Part shown: positions 7,414 to 13,728 of the stretch, one piece after another
Numbering within the stretch: the first letter of the stretch is position 1
How the letters are laid out: every line of letters starts with the position of its first letter
IMG/VR virus record: IMGVR_UViG_3300042691_027362
Location: 1-57,660 of that record
DNA length: 57,660 nt
Reading direction: 5' to 3' (one strand)
Origin: a virus
The notes under the pieces: model-generated
What the model was told of the DNA's origin: nothing
The model's input: only the letters and a program-made list of their open reading frames with translations
The model's database searches: none
Translations under genes and position numbers: made by a program

Positions 7414-7608
7414 CTATGCACCGGCTCTATTGAGTGTAGCCCGTAGTAGCTTTAGCTCCGTGTCCAGTTCTTCCAAATTCCACGCTAAATGCTTTGCCAC
7501 CACTACTAGCCTATATTCTTCAGGTACAGAGTCCATCTCGCTTTCTAGGCGATCCTGAAGCGTTTGGAGGTGTGGATGCTGCTCTAGGAATTCTTTAAGT
7601 TCGTGCAT
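7414..7608 (-). CDS. Small acidic hypothetical protein (64 aa)
   Basis: Not recognised. Helical and charged (HELKEFLEQHPHLQTLQDRLESEM, then VAKHLAWNLEELDTELKLLRATLN). It overlaps the upstream gene by 25 bp and is the last gene of the 7.4-8.9 kb leftward cluster before the control region. Confidence 0.55.
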   Translation of the reverse strand: MHELKEFLEQHPHLQTLQDRLESEMDSVPEEYRLVVVAKHLAWNLEELDTELKLLRATLNRAGA

Positions 7609-7817
7609 ATATACTTCTTACCTCTCTTAGCCTTAGCAAGCTCATGTTCTAGTTGAGCTATACGCTGTTTGTATGGCTCTGCTGGATCTTCTATAGAGAG
7701 TCCTCCTTCTGGAATAAAGAATACCTGTCCCGGTAACATATAGACCGAATCGTGGATTGTCACTTCTATGTTACCAGTACGGGGAGATTTGATCACAGTA
7801 AGTCTATGCACACTCAC
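7584..7817 (-). CDS. Hypothetical protein (77 aa), GTG start
   Basis: Starts at a GTG overlapping the upstream stop (GTGA) with GGGGAT upstream. Beta-like N-terminus (HRLTVIKSPRTGNIEVTIHDSVYMLPGQVFFIPEGG) followed by a basic coiled stretch (QRIAQLEHELAKAKRGKKY). No known family. Codons 3-5 contain the GTGCATAGA word that recurs in this region. Confidence 0.5.
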   Translation of the reverse strand: MSVHRLTVIKSPRTGNIEVTIHDSVYMLPGQVFFIPEGGLSIEDPAEPYKQRIAQLEHELAKAKRGKKYICTNLKNS

Positions 7818-8011
7818 TGCTCATCCCCTATTACAATGTCATATTCCGGTGCTCTTACATAAGGTTCGCTTCTACTGTCAATAAAGAAGGTAGGAATGTC
7901 TACATCCGATAGGTGTATCACTTTATGTCCAGATTGCATAACAGTCTCATATAGTTCTTTTGTATTAGAATATACTCGTATCAGTTTCTTATATGCATAT
8001 AGCTTCTTCAC
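7814..8011 (-). CDS. Small hypothetical protein (65 aa)
   Basis: Not recognised. Sequence MKKLYAYKKLIRVYSNTKEL then VIHLSDVDIPTFFID and a tail DIVIGDEQ. Immediately follows the upstream gene's stop with no gap and overlaps the next by GTGA. Confidence 0.55.
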   Translation of the reverse strand: MKKLYAYKKLIRVYSNTKELYETVMQSGHKVIHLSDVDIPTFFIDSRSEPYVRAPEYDIVIGDEQ

Positions 8012-8203
8012 CTACGCCTCCTCTTTCTTACAGTATCCATTTACGAACCAATATGGTTGCTCTTTAATTGCACCATCTTCACGTTCAATTACAACCGTAT
8101 GTTCTTTTAGTTCAATTATGATAAAGCTTTGAGGTTCGGGATACTTTATTTTCTTAGTGTCTGCTAGTAGCCTTACTGGTCTATACCTATCGCCTATGTT
8201 CAT
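8012..8203 (-). CDS. Small hypothetical protein (63 aa), KOW/SH3-like pattern
   Basis: MNIGDRYRPVRLLADTKKIKY...SFIIIELKEHTVVIEREDGAIKEQPYWFVNGYCKK: a G-D-R start and alternating beta pattern of the kind seen in short phage proteins with an SH3/KOW fold. That fold is inference only. Overlaps the lipoprotein gene by 4 bp. Confidence 0.55.
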   Translation of the reverse strand: MNIGDRYRPVRLLADTKKIKYPEPQSFIIIELKEHTVVIEREDGAIKEQPYWFVNGYCKKEEA

Positions 8204-8430
8204 CTAGTCACCCCTACATGTTCTGTAGTTGTGCAATTCTTACCGCAGGATCTGGTCCAAGAAGTAGTCGTATCAGCGTTTGGACACTTGACTACGTACA
8301 GTTCTTTCCAACCATCAGAAATGGTAAATATCTTACAATCTGAAAGCTCCGGAGGTACGCTATACCCTACTCGAGGTTTGTGATAAGGGGAACAGGCTAT
8401 AGCCAAAAAAATTATTGGTAAGTATTTCAT
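8200..8430 (-). CDS. Putative small lipoprotein
   Basis: The MKYLPII start is chosen because AAAGGG lies 8 bases before it; a GTG three codons upstream is poorer. The hydrophobic N-terminus MKYLPIIFLAIAC ends at C13 in a near-lipobox (A-I-A-C), then a polar 60-residue domain with further cysteines (SCGKNC). Expected to be exported and lipidated. Phage lipoproteins of this size can act in superinfection exclusion or as outer spanins; neither role is shown here. Confidence 0.5.
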   Translation of the reverse strand: MKYLPIIFLAIACSPYHKPRVGYSVPPELSDCKIFTISDGWKELYVVKCPNADTTTSWTRSCGKNCTTTEHVGVTR

Positions 8431-8442
8431 TCTATGCACCCT

Positions 8443-8634
8443 TTAATAGTTTCTTAAAGCTTCGTTCAATAACCTTACAATGTATTTCTTCACTATGCGC
8501 TTACGTTTAGTTTTTAGTTTATAGCGTTTTCTAGCTATCTTCCCTAGGGTAGACATGTCTTTAACAGTAAAGCCTTTTAAACCCCATTTAGATCCCATTC
8601 TGACTACGTATAGATTACCCTCTATTATATTCAT
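8443..8634 (-). CDS. Small basic hypothetical protein (63 aa)
   Basis: Very basic C-terminal half (KIARKRYKLKTKRKRIVKKYIVRLLNEALRNY), suggesting nucleic-acid binding by charge only. The start overlaps the upstream stop by 4 bp. Not recognised. Confidence 0.5.
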   Translation of the reverse strand: MNIIEGNLYVVRMGSKWGLKGFTVKDMSTLGKIARKRYKLKTKRKRIVKKYIVRLLNEALRNY

Positions 8635-8912
8635 TCTTTACCTTCTTTTAGTGCTTCTCTAGCTATCTTAATTGAACAAACACACTCATCATCAGCACAA
8701 AACCCATCACATTTTGCATAAAATTCTAAAGCTTCACGTAGCTTTTTGTTTTCAGCTTCAATTGTAAAAATATGATGAGCCAATTCAGCTTGCATATATT
8801 CACAAGCGGCTTGCCATGCTTTTTCGCATGACTCTTGCCTAGACATATCTACTCTCCAAGACGGGTACTCTAGAAACCACTTCTCAAACGCTTCTTTGTC
8901 TTTATCGTTCAT
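8631..8912 (-). CDS. Phage EAFEKWF/AWQAA-type small protein
   Basis: 93 residues beginning MNDKDKEAFEKWFLEYPSW and containing CEKAWQAACEYM, a helix (AENKKLREALEFYAK) and a cysteine run (CDGFCADDECVC). Proteins with an EAFEKWF...AWQAA opening are common accessory proteins in phages, without known function. First gene of the small leftward cluster; RBS GAGGAG, with a putative promoter 20-45 bp upstream. Confidence 0.6.
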   Translation of the reverse strand: MNDKDKEAFEKWFLEYPSWRVDMSRQESCEKAWQAACEYMQAELAHHIFTIEAENKKLREALEFYAKCDGFCADDECVCSIKIAREALKEGKE

Positions 8913-8929
8913 ATAGACTCCTCAAAGAT

Positions 8930-8958
8930 AGTATAGCACGTTGTCTATCTATGCACAA
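8930..8958 (-). promoter_or_regulatory. Putative leftward promoter
   Basis: On the - strand TTGTGC, 17 bp, TATACT, just before the 8912 start codon. The -35 overlaps the recurring GTGCATAGA word. It is divergent from the rightward box at 8965-8980. Confidence 0.4.
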
Positions 8959-8964
8959 GAAGTG

Positions 8965-8980
8965 AATAACAAATATAACT
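8965..8980 (+). promoter_or_regulatory. Conserved rightward box (putative late promoter)
   Basis: AATAACAAATATAACT followed by TAGAAGGG, 14 bp before the 8995 start. Exact match to the boxes at 20380 and 44240. Confidence 0.65.
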
Positions 8981-8994
8981 TAGAAGGGTGATAT

Positions 8995-9456
8995 ATGAAA
9001 TTAAAATTAGCTCCAAAGCTAAATCAAGCCGTGCCTCAAAGTAAACCTCTACTCAAACCGGGGCGGGCATCTAGTATGTTTAGAACCGCTCCTAAATTTC
9101 AAAATTTAAGAAATATAACCGGCAATAATCCAAAACCACTACAGTCAGCCGGTCAACCCTCCCCAGTTGCTCCAGCTACTCCAGCTAGCCCTGCAATTTC
9201 TGCACAACCCGCTATGCCGGATCAATTGAAAAATAAAACGCAAGCTCCTCAAGCTCCACTTGCTCAATCAGTAGGTCCAGCTCAGCAAGATCAGCAGATG
9301 AGAGATCAACTTATAAAGCAACCACAGCAAGCGCAACCTCAGCAACAGTCGCAGACTTCTCAGCAGGAGGCAGCTCCTCAAGATAATTCTGCAATTGACC
9401 AACAGATTGCTGCTCTTCAACAGCAAATTGAACAGTTAAAATCTCAAAAAAAATAG
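8995..9456 (+). CDS. Pro/Gln-rich low-complexity protein, likely virion-associated
   Basis: 153 residues: a basic N-terminus (KLKLAPKLNQAVPQSKPLLKPGR), a Pro/Ala/Gln-rich disordered middle and a short C-terminal coiled coil (DQQIAALQQQIEQLKSQKK). No family recognised. It is one of only three rightward genes inside leftward territory and has the conserved late box directly upstream, so late expression and a structural or assembly role are inferred. Confidence 0.6.
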   Translation: MKLKLAPKLNQAVPQSKPLLKPGRASSMFRTAPKFQNLRNITGNNPKPLQSAGQPSPVAPATPASPAISAQPAMPDQLKNKTQAPQAPLAQSVGPAQQDQQMRDQLIKQPQQAQPQQQSQTSQQEAAPQDNSAIDQQIAALQQQIEQLKSQKK

Positions 9457-9493
9457 TCCCCGCATTCTACTTATGCACAAGGATACCTAGCAA

Positions 9494-9503
9494 AATAACA
9501 AAT
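9494..9503 (+). promoter_or_regulatory. Partial conserved rightward box
   Basis: AATAACAAAT followed by TACTGTAGGAGA, upstream of the 9520 gene. Matches the consensus core but diverges after AAAT. Confidence 0.45.
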
Positions 9504-9519
9504 TACTGTAGGAGACAGT

Positions 9520-10188
9520 ATGTTAGAACGTTGGGTTGACCCTAAATATAAGTTGCTAGGAAAAAAGGCAGCGGAGCAGTATCCTGAGCTAAACAAAATG
9601 TCCTTAGAGGATGCGGCTCGGTTCATTCAACAAAAGGCATACAAGGGGCTTCCTGAATTTAGAAGTGCTCTGGGATTGGGCAGTGACGTTATAAGCGATC
9701 CGGAACATCTTGAACGTATTGGGGCACATGCTAGTAGTACTTCAAAAGGCATTGTCATTAATCCTAGTCTAGAAGGCAGGGATAGACAAGAGCAGCTTGG
9801 TTATCTTATGCACGAATATGGGCACCAGCTTGATGATGCAGCTAAAGCCTACGGAAAGTTGCAGGCAGCGAGGGCGGAGTACGAAAAAGAATCTTGGCTT
9901 CCGAATCCTATTAAGAAAATAATGAAGTATAAAGATATCTCTGAGGCTCAGCAGGCAGCGGAGGCTATGCGTAAGAATTACCCAAGTGGCAAAATGGACC
10001 CTTTCTTAGATAGCCCAGAGATACTTGAGTATAAATCTGCCCCAAGCAATCCTCGGCTAGAAAAAGACTACGAGCATCACTTTAAAAGAGATTTCAGAAA
10101 CGAAAATCTTAAGCGCATCCAGAAGGGTGGTCTTGAAGAAGTGGTTAAAACTGAAGCATTCAGAAAGCTCAGAGATCGTCTGGCTTAA
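9520..10188 (+). CDS. Putative zincin-like metallopeptidase (HEYGH)
   Basis: 222 residues. HEYGH at 98-102 sits in GYLMHEYGHQLDDA, the HEXXH zinc site of zincin proteases, preceded by a strand (KGIVINPS). HHFK occurs at 186-189. RBS AGGAGA. Preceded by a degenerate late box and convergent with the following - strand gene (4-bp 3' overlap). A second HEXXH protein lies at 24652 behind the portal gene. Possible roles are virion maturation or cleavage of a host protein at entry; substrate unknown. Confidence 0.6.
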   Translation: MLERWVDPKYKLLGKKAAEQYPELNKMSLEDAARFIQQKAYKGLPEFRSALGLGSDVISDPEHLERIGAHASSTSKGIVINPSLEGRDRQEQLGYLMHEYGHQLDDAAKAYGKLQAARAEYEKESWLPNPIKKIMKYKDISEAQQAAEAMRKNYPSGKMDPFLDSPEILEYKSAPSNPRLEKDYEHHFKRDFRNENLKRIQKGGLEEVVKTEAFRKLRDRLA

Positions 10189-10406
10189 ACCTTCTTCCAG
10201 TATTTATAATCTTTAGATAGAATTACTACATTGTACAAGCCGTCATACCTGCCTCCGGGGAATATCCGAATATCCCCAGTACGCATATCAATCCAGCGGA
10301 TTAGAAGTTTAGATCTCTTCTCATCCACATATCGAACTCTAGCCACCATAATGTCTAGATCTTTTGCAGTATCGTGTCGATATACGCAGCCCGGTTTAAA
10401 TTTCAT
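10185..10406 (-). CDS. Small basic hypothetical protein (73 aa)
   Basis: MKFKPGCVYRHDTAKDLDIMVARVRYVDEKRSKLLIRWID then DIRIFPGGRYDGLYNVVIL: alternating beta pattern resembling an SH3/KOW-type small barrel (inference). RBS TTGGAG. A TATAAT overlaps its start codon, which I read as coincidence. Confidence 0.55.
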   Translation of the reverse strand: MKFKPGCVYRHDTAKDLDIMVARVRYVDEKRSKLLIRWIDMRTGDIRIFPGGRYDGLYNVVILSKDYKYWKKV

Positions 10407-10459
10407 TATATGACTCCAATGATCTATGCACAGCTATACGTGTACAGCGGTGTTTAGAC

Positions 10460-10475
10460 CTCCCCGCAAGGGGAG
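10460..10475. terminator. GC hairpin, possible bidirectional terminator
   Basis: CTCCCC/GGGGAG stem with a GCAA (GNRA-type) loop, abutting the stop codon of the 10476-10736 gene. No clear U-tract on either side, so termination strength is uncertain. Confidence 0.4.
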
Positions 10476-10736
10476 TTATTTAGCAAACCTATGGTTATGC
10501 TTACGTTTACAATAGTCGGAACAGTATGCTACCGCTATGCCACTTTTCGTTTCATAAATGGAATGGGGCGTTCCGATATAACTAAATATTTTGAATACTT
10601 TATCGCCTACTTGAATATAGGAGAGGAGTGGTGCCTCTATAATTTTAGAGCACTTTGAACAAGTGGTCTTAGCGGAGGTATAGTTGAAAATGATTGGACA
10701 CTGGTTTGCGATTTTGCTTTCGAAGTTATAGCTCAT
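10476..10736 (-). CDS. Hypothetical protein with zinc-finger-like cysteines (86 aa)
   Basis: Contains TTCSKCSK near the N-terminus and YCSDYCKRKHNH near the C-terminus, a CxxC...CxxxC pair that could bind zinc. Between them is a beta-like core (SYIQVGDKVFKIFSYIG). Function unknown. Its ATG lies inside the last codons of the upstream micro-gene. Confidence 0.55.
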   Translation of the reverse strand: MSYNFESKIANQCPIIFNYTSAKTTCSKCSKIIEAPLLSYIQVGDKVFKIFSYIGTPHSIYETKSGIAVAYCSDYCKRKHNHRFAK

Positions 10737-10896
10737 ACTTTACACACCTTGCTTTTATTTGCACAGTACTTTTCTTTTCCATTTCTAATACTTTCCCAAG
10801 AGCATTAAGGCATGCGACCTCGCTTGAAAAATTTATTGAATTAGTTGTAATGCTACCACTAGATGAATTTAATATTACCAAAATAAGCATAGTCAT
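10726..10896 (-). CDS. Micro-gene, 56 aa, hydrophobic N-terminus
   Basis: Frame MTMLILVILNSSSG... ending STVQIKARCVKYEL. The start is coupled to the upstream stop as TGATG, and the end overlaps the next gene by 11 bp. The N-terminal ten residues could be a short signal sequence. Found by hand from the overlap pattern; function unknown. Confidence 0.45.
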   Translation of the reverse strand: MTMLILVILNSSSGSITTNSINFSSEVACLNALGKVLEMEKKSTVQIKARCVKYEL

Positions 10897-11069
10897 CAAT
10901 TATCCCTACATAATTTATAGATCTTTCCGTCTACATAAATCTTATTTAGCCGAAACACTTCCTTACTTACAAAAAAAGTTTGAATTATTCCAGACCAAAT
11001 AAAAAACATTACGGTCAATCCTACAAAAAATCCCTGAGCAAATGTTAATCCCAGTTTTTGTTTAGCCAT
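10896..11069 (-). CDS. Micro-gene, single-TM protein (57 aa)
   Basis: Starts MAKQKLGLTFAQG, then the membrane segment FFVGLTVMFFIWSGIIQTFF and a polar tail. The start overlaps the preceding micro-gene by 25 bp in another frame and has a distant AGGAG. The stop is coupled as TGATG. Probably an inner-membrane protein. Confidence 0.45.
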   Translation of the reverse strand: MAKQKLGLTFAQGFFVGLTVMFFIWSGIIQTFFVSKEVFRLNKIYVDGKIYKLCRDN

Positions 11070-11200
11070 ACAACCAAAAATGGAACTCCTAGTGTTATTA
11101 CAATTTGTAGAATTTGAAACATTAGTCTCCATCTTTCGTAAGAAGACATTTTCCCAAAATCTGACCTAACTTGATTTATAATTTTCTCTCTAAAACGCAT
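11045..11200 (-). CDS. Micro-gene, C-terminal TM protein (51 aa)
   Basis: Frame MRFREKIINQVRSDFGKMSS, then a membrane segment MFQILQFVITLGVPFLVVWL and NKNWD. N-terminal amphipathic part plus C-terminal TM. Overlaps both neighbours by 25 bp. RBS is weak, so translation may depend on coupling. Confidence 0.4.
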   Translation of the reverse strand: MRFREKIINQVRSDFGKMSSYERWRLMFQILQIVITLGVPFLVVWLNKNWD

Positions 11201-11346
11201 TTTGATAAAGTTTTATAATTACTATTAATCTCAGATCCCAAGCATTTAATGTAATACTGCTGACATTGCAATTGAACTCTGATACTGGCTACAGCATCCC
11301 ACCCATTTAGCTGACATAGTATCGAGATTACTTTCAACATTTCCAT
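11176..11346 (-). CDS. Micro-gene, Cys-containing 56-aa protein
   Basis: Frame MEMLKVISILCQLNGWDAVA, then SIRVQLQCQQYYIKCLG and LSKCVLERKL. Five cysteines, probable short N-terminal hydrophobic signal. Two bases separate it from the upstream stop. Exported disulphide-bonded peptide is an inference. Confidence 0.45.
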   Translation of the reverse strand: MEMLKVISILCQLNGWDAVASIRVQLQCQQYYIKCLGSEINSNYKTLSKCVLERKL

Positions 11347-11347
11347 A

Positions 11348-11503
11348 TTACTTGTCTCTGATTAAAAGAGCTTTAACAAAGAAGTAGCATGCTACACATC
11401 CAAATGCAATTCCCGGAAGGGGCTTATTTGATATTGTGAGATAAATATTCATCAACGAAAATAAGTATCCTATCGCCGTTAATTCCATTTTTTGTTTAAG
11501 CAT
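11348..11503 (-). CDS. Micro-gene, two-TM protein (51 aa)
   Basis: ATG behind GGAGGCACT (good RBS). Two hydrophobic segments: LTAIGYLFSLMNIYLTI and GIAFGCVACYFFVKALLI, separated by SNKPLP, with a basic end (IRDK). A hairpin membrane topology like small holins is possible. First gene of the nested micro-gene run. Confidence 0.5.
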   Translation of the reverse strand: MLKQKMELTAIGYLFSLMNIYLTISNKPLPGIAFGCVACYFFVKALLIRDK

Positions 11504-11552
11504 AGTGCCTCCGTAAATTAGCGAGCCGCCACCTCACAACTTTTACCAGTAA

Positions 11553-11573
11553 GCCTGCGGATTAGACGCAGGC
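11553..11573. terminator. Hairpin after HTH gene
   Basis: GCCTGCG/CGCAGGC, 7-bp perfect stem with a 7-base loop, just downstream of the leftward 11596-11787 gene. No U-tract, so it may be a weak terminator or an mRNA end structure. Confidence 0.4.
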
Positions 11574-11595
11574 AAGGTATGTGACACCTATAAAA

Positions 11596-11787
11596 TTATT
11601 CTACCCTGAGACTAATTCCAAGACGGGAGGCTACGCCCTGAACGGTCTTTACGGGACGGTGAATGATTGCGGCAATGCTCTTTGCTGAAATATTCCCAGC
11701 ATTAGCTACAATAAAATCTACTGTTCCAGCGGTGAGTGGCTTGTTCAGTTTTGTTGCTTTACCATTTACATTTGAAAATCGTTTCAT
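11596..11787 (-). CDS. Small helix-turn-helix DNA-binding protein
   Basis: 63 residues. The second half (DFIVANAGNISAKSIAAIIHRPVKTVQGVASRLGISLRV) reads as a helix-turn-helix: ISAKSIAAIIHR..KTVQGVASRLG. Strong RBS AAAAGGAGAAACT. Likely a phage regulator acting on middle or late transcription; target unknown. Confidence 0.6.
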   Translation of the reverse strand: MKRFSNVNGKATKLNKPLTAGTVDFIVANAGNISAKSIAAIIHRPVKTVQGVASRLGISLRVE

Positions 11788-11815
11788 AGTTTCTCCTTTT
11801 CTTGTTTATAGTATA

Positions 11816-12442
11816 TCACACATTTTGCAGCGGGTGATCTTCCGGGAACTCTTTTTGCATAATTTTTTTTCGCTCCTCCCCACCATACTTTAGCCAAGGG
11901 ATTCCATTTTCTGGGGTTCCAATTTTAGAATCGAGAAACGCTACCGCTTTATAAAAGAAGTAGCGAAGACTGCGAGTTTCTCCCCAACATTCCAGTATGA
12001 ATGCTCGGTCCTGCAAGGGAACGCTAAATGCGAATCTGTAAATTTGAGACAGTCCATTTTTCCAAAAATAGTTTCTATGTTTTCCCCTGAGTTCAAGTGC
12101 TTGCCTTACAAGATCCTTTAAGTTAAACTTTGGAATTGGATAGGGACTAAAACTCCATCCATCTAAATGTTTCGATTTTAGAAGACCAAGTGCGCTCATT
12201 CCAAGGATTTCATCCCGACTCTGTGGGGGAGTTAGCTTATCGGGACTCCGAATAGTATAAAGCTCCCCGGTAGGATGTTGCCTTACGCAATCCCTAAAGC
12301 ACTCGTAAATTAACGGAAAGCTTAGTGCCCCACCTGACTTTTGATAATATGCGGAATATATCCACCCATTATTACTAGATGGCTCCTCATTTACGCATGG
12401 TTTATCATGGAGTCTTCCCCATTTATCAAAATAATTATTCAT
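11816..12442 (-). CDS. Hypothetical protein (208 aa)
   Basis: I place the start at MNNYFDKWGRLHDKP; the frame is open further upstream (to 12517), but that stretch overlaps a Cys-rich micro-gene with a strong RBS. Contains EEPSSNNGWIYSAYYQK, then ALELRGKHRNYFWKNGL, and a C-terminal WLKYGGEERKKIMQKEFPEDHPL. Not recognised; possibly an alpha-helical enzyme of unknown class. Confidence 0.55.
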   Translation of the reverse strand: MNNYFDKWGRLHDKPCVNEEPSSNNGWIYSAYYQKSGGALSFPLIYECFRDCVRQHPTGELYTIRSPDKLTPPQSRDEILGMSALGLLKSKHLDGWSFSPYPIPKFNLKDLVRQALELRGKHRNYFWKNGLSQIYRFAFSVPLQDRAFILECWGETRSLRYFFYKAVAFLDSKIGTPENGIPWLKYGGEERKKIMQKEFPEDHPLQNV

Positions 12443-12530
12443 CTTTTTTCTCGCAGTTTTTGCAGGCGCAGGAATATTCTGTATTCTCACATTCTTCTTT
12501 GCTGCATTCTCCGCCAATTGTATCAGTCAT
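12435..12530 (-). CDS. Cys-rich micro-protein (31 aa)
   Basis: Frame MTDTIGGECSKEECENTEYS then CACKNCEKKDE. Five cysteines arranged C-x4-C and C-x-C-x2-C, consistent with a minimal zinc finger. The ATG has a very strong RBS (GGAGGAGGATCAAA), stronger than either neighbour. It overlaps both flanking genes by 8 bp. Confidence 0.45.
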   Translation of the reverse strand: MTDTIGGECSKEECENTEYSCACKNCEKKDE

Positions 12531-12756
12531 TTTGATCCTCCTCCTCCGGTTCCCACGCCGTATCTAGTGCTCCAAGTTGCTTCAAGTAAGTGAACGGGGG
12601 CAGCATACCTTCTTTTTCTAATGCGCTCAAAATTCTCTCCTCTAATCTAGTGAACTTCTCCATTCCTTCACTGTCTGTAATGTCCAATTTAAGCCAATCG
12701 TCTACAAATTTAGAGTACTGTTCATTAATGATACTCAAAGCCCTGCTTCTTTTCAT
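12523..12756 (-). CDS. Small hypothetical protein (77 aa)
   Basis: Helical, charged (SIINEQYSKFVDDWLKLD, FTRLEERILSALEKEG), with an acidic tail (EPEEEDQND). Its tail DNA encodes the RBS of the next micro-gene. Not recognised. Confidence 0.55.
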   Translation of the reverse strand: MKRSRALSIINEQYSKFVDDWLKLDITDSEGMEKFTRLEERILSALEKEGMLPPFTYLKQLGALDTAWEPEEEDQND

Positions 12757-12757
12757 A

Positions 12758-13174
12758 TTAAAAATCCACTCTCAGTGCGTGAGTTATAATACCCATGGAA
12801 ACCAAATTATCAATGCTAAATTTAACATTTTCGGATTCGTACAAAGGTAATCTGAAGTCCAAGCCTATTACTGGAGTAAATCCTGCAATCGAGGGAGGGC
12901 GTATCCCTAGCTTTTCAAAATCTTTAAAATTTGTGTTATATCCACCAAGTACAAATTCGAAGTTGCTAGAAAGCGAAAAGGATGAAATTGGACCCAGAAT
13001 ATTTCCGCAGGCAGAATCCTTTCCCTTTATGATTCCTATCTTTGTGGACTTATTTCCAGCCATTGCGATAAGATATTCGTTATGAATGGTTCCATAACTG
13101 TTAATTGAATTGCAGTAATTAAGGTTGCTTCCTATAAAATGATGGGTAATTCCGCCATACAATAAAGATATCAT
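12758..13174 (-). CDS. Predicted small beta-rich (outer-membrane-like) protein
   Basis: The start MISLLYGG is chosen for AGGAAGTTAACG; the longer form would need TTG. 138 residues with GGITHHFIG, YGTIHNEYLIAM, DSACGNILG, FEFVLGGYNTNF, GFTPVIGLDFRLPL and a C-terminal aromatic VDF. The strand/turn pattern with a terminal Phe resembles small outer-membrane barrels, but no Sec signal peptide is evident. Assignment is an inference from pattern only. Confidence 0.45.
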   Translation of the reverse strand: MISLLYGGITHHFIGSNLNYCNSINSYGTIHNEYLIAMAGNKSTKIGIIKGKDSACGNILGPISSFSLSSNFEFVLGGYNTNFKDFEKLGIRPPSIAGFTPVIGLDFRLPLYESENVKFSIDNLVSMGIITHALRVDF

Positions 13175-13176
13175 CG

Positions 13177-13728
13177 TTAACTTCCTACTATCCAATGTTT
13201 TTCATTAGCTACATACTTTGGTAGGTCTTTTTCAGTATACAATGCTTTATCTAAAAATACAATTCTATACTGAGGATATAGCATTAAGTACCCATCTAGA
13301 GTTTGAATTGCGTGTAGTTGTTTCCAATGAGTGGGATGTCGAGAATAACCTTCTCCTACAAAATCTATAGTAAATAAGTATTGCCCAAGTTTGGCACCTA
13401 TCGTAGAAGACTTTACTTCACACTCAGCATATCTTAAGCTTTCCATGCAGAATACATCGATGTCGTCGCTGATACAGTCCCACATTTGAGCATCTGGAAG
13501 TTGAAGCTTGGGATTGATTATGTCTTCTCTGAAAGTTATAGCATGGGCGGGAAGTCCTGTAAATAAAGCACCGTTATCTAGTATTACACTAAACTGCAAT
13601 GCTTGGTTTTGTCTTGATCTAACGGATACTAGATGACCTCCAGTTTTACCTGTTTCATTTGAATTACAGTTAAATAAAAAATAATCCCAAACATACACTC
13701 TAATAGGAGGCAGGTTTTGGTTTTTCAT
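13177..13728 (-). CDS. Conserved-looking hypothetical protein (183 aa)
   Basis: Starts MKNQNLPPIRVYVWDYFLFN; the start shares a base with the thyX stop (TAATG), so it is coupled to thyX. Internal features: HLVSVRSRQNQ, WDCISDDIDVFCMESLRYAECEV, HPTHWKQLHAIQTLDGYLM and PQYRIVFLDKALY. No motif known to me. Position suggests a link to nucleotide metabolism, but nothing in the sequence proves it. Confidence 0.6.
   Translation of the reverse strand: MKNQNLPPIRVYVWDYFLFNCNSNETGKTGGHLVSVRSRQNQALQFSVILDNGALFTGLPAHAITFREDIINPKLQLPDAQMWDCISDDIDVFCMESLRYAECEVKSSTIGAKLGQYLFTIDFVGEGYSRHPTHWKQLHAIQTLDGYLMLYPQYRIVFLDKALYTEKDLPKYVANEKHWIVGS

Noticed and set aside
10406-10431. CTGTGC-17-TATAAT as promoter of the 10185-10406 gene
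   Set aside because: The -10 would overlap the start codon, which already has a GGAG RBS in place, so transcription would begin inside the gene.
10694-11002. 102-residue rightward frame over the micro-gene nest
   Set aside because: No RBS. The opposite strand holds several coupled micro-genes with membrane segments over the same DNA.
12795-13085. 96-residue rightward frame
   Set aside because: Antisense to the beta-rich leftward protein, and lacks an RBS or the rightward promoter box found before the real rightward genes.
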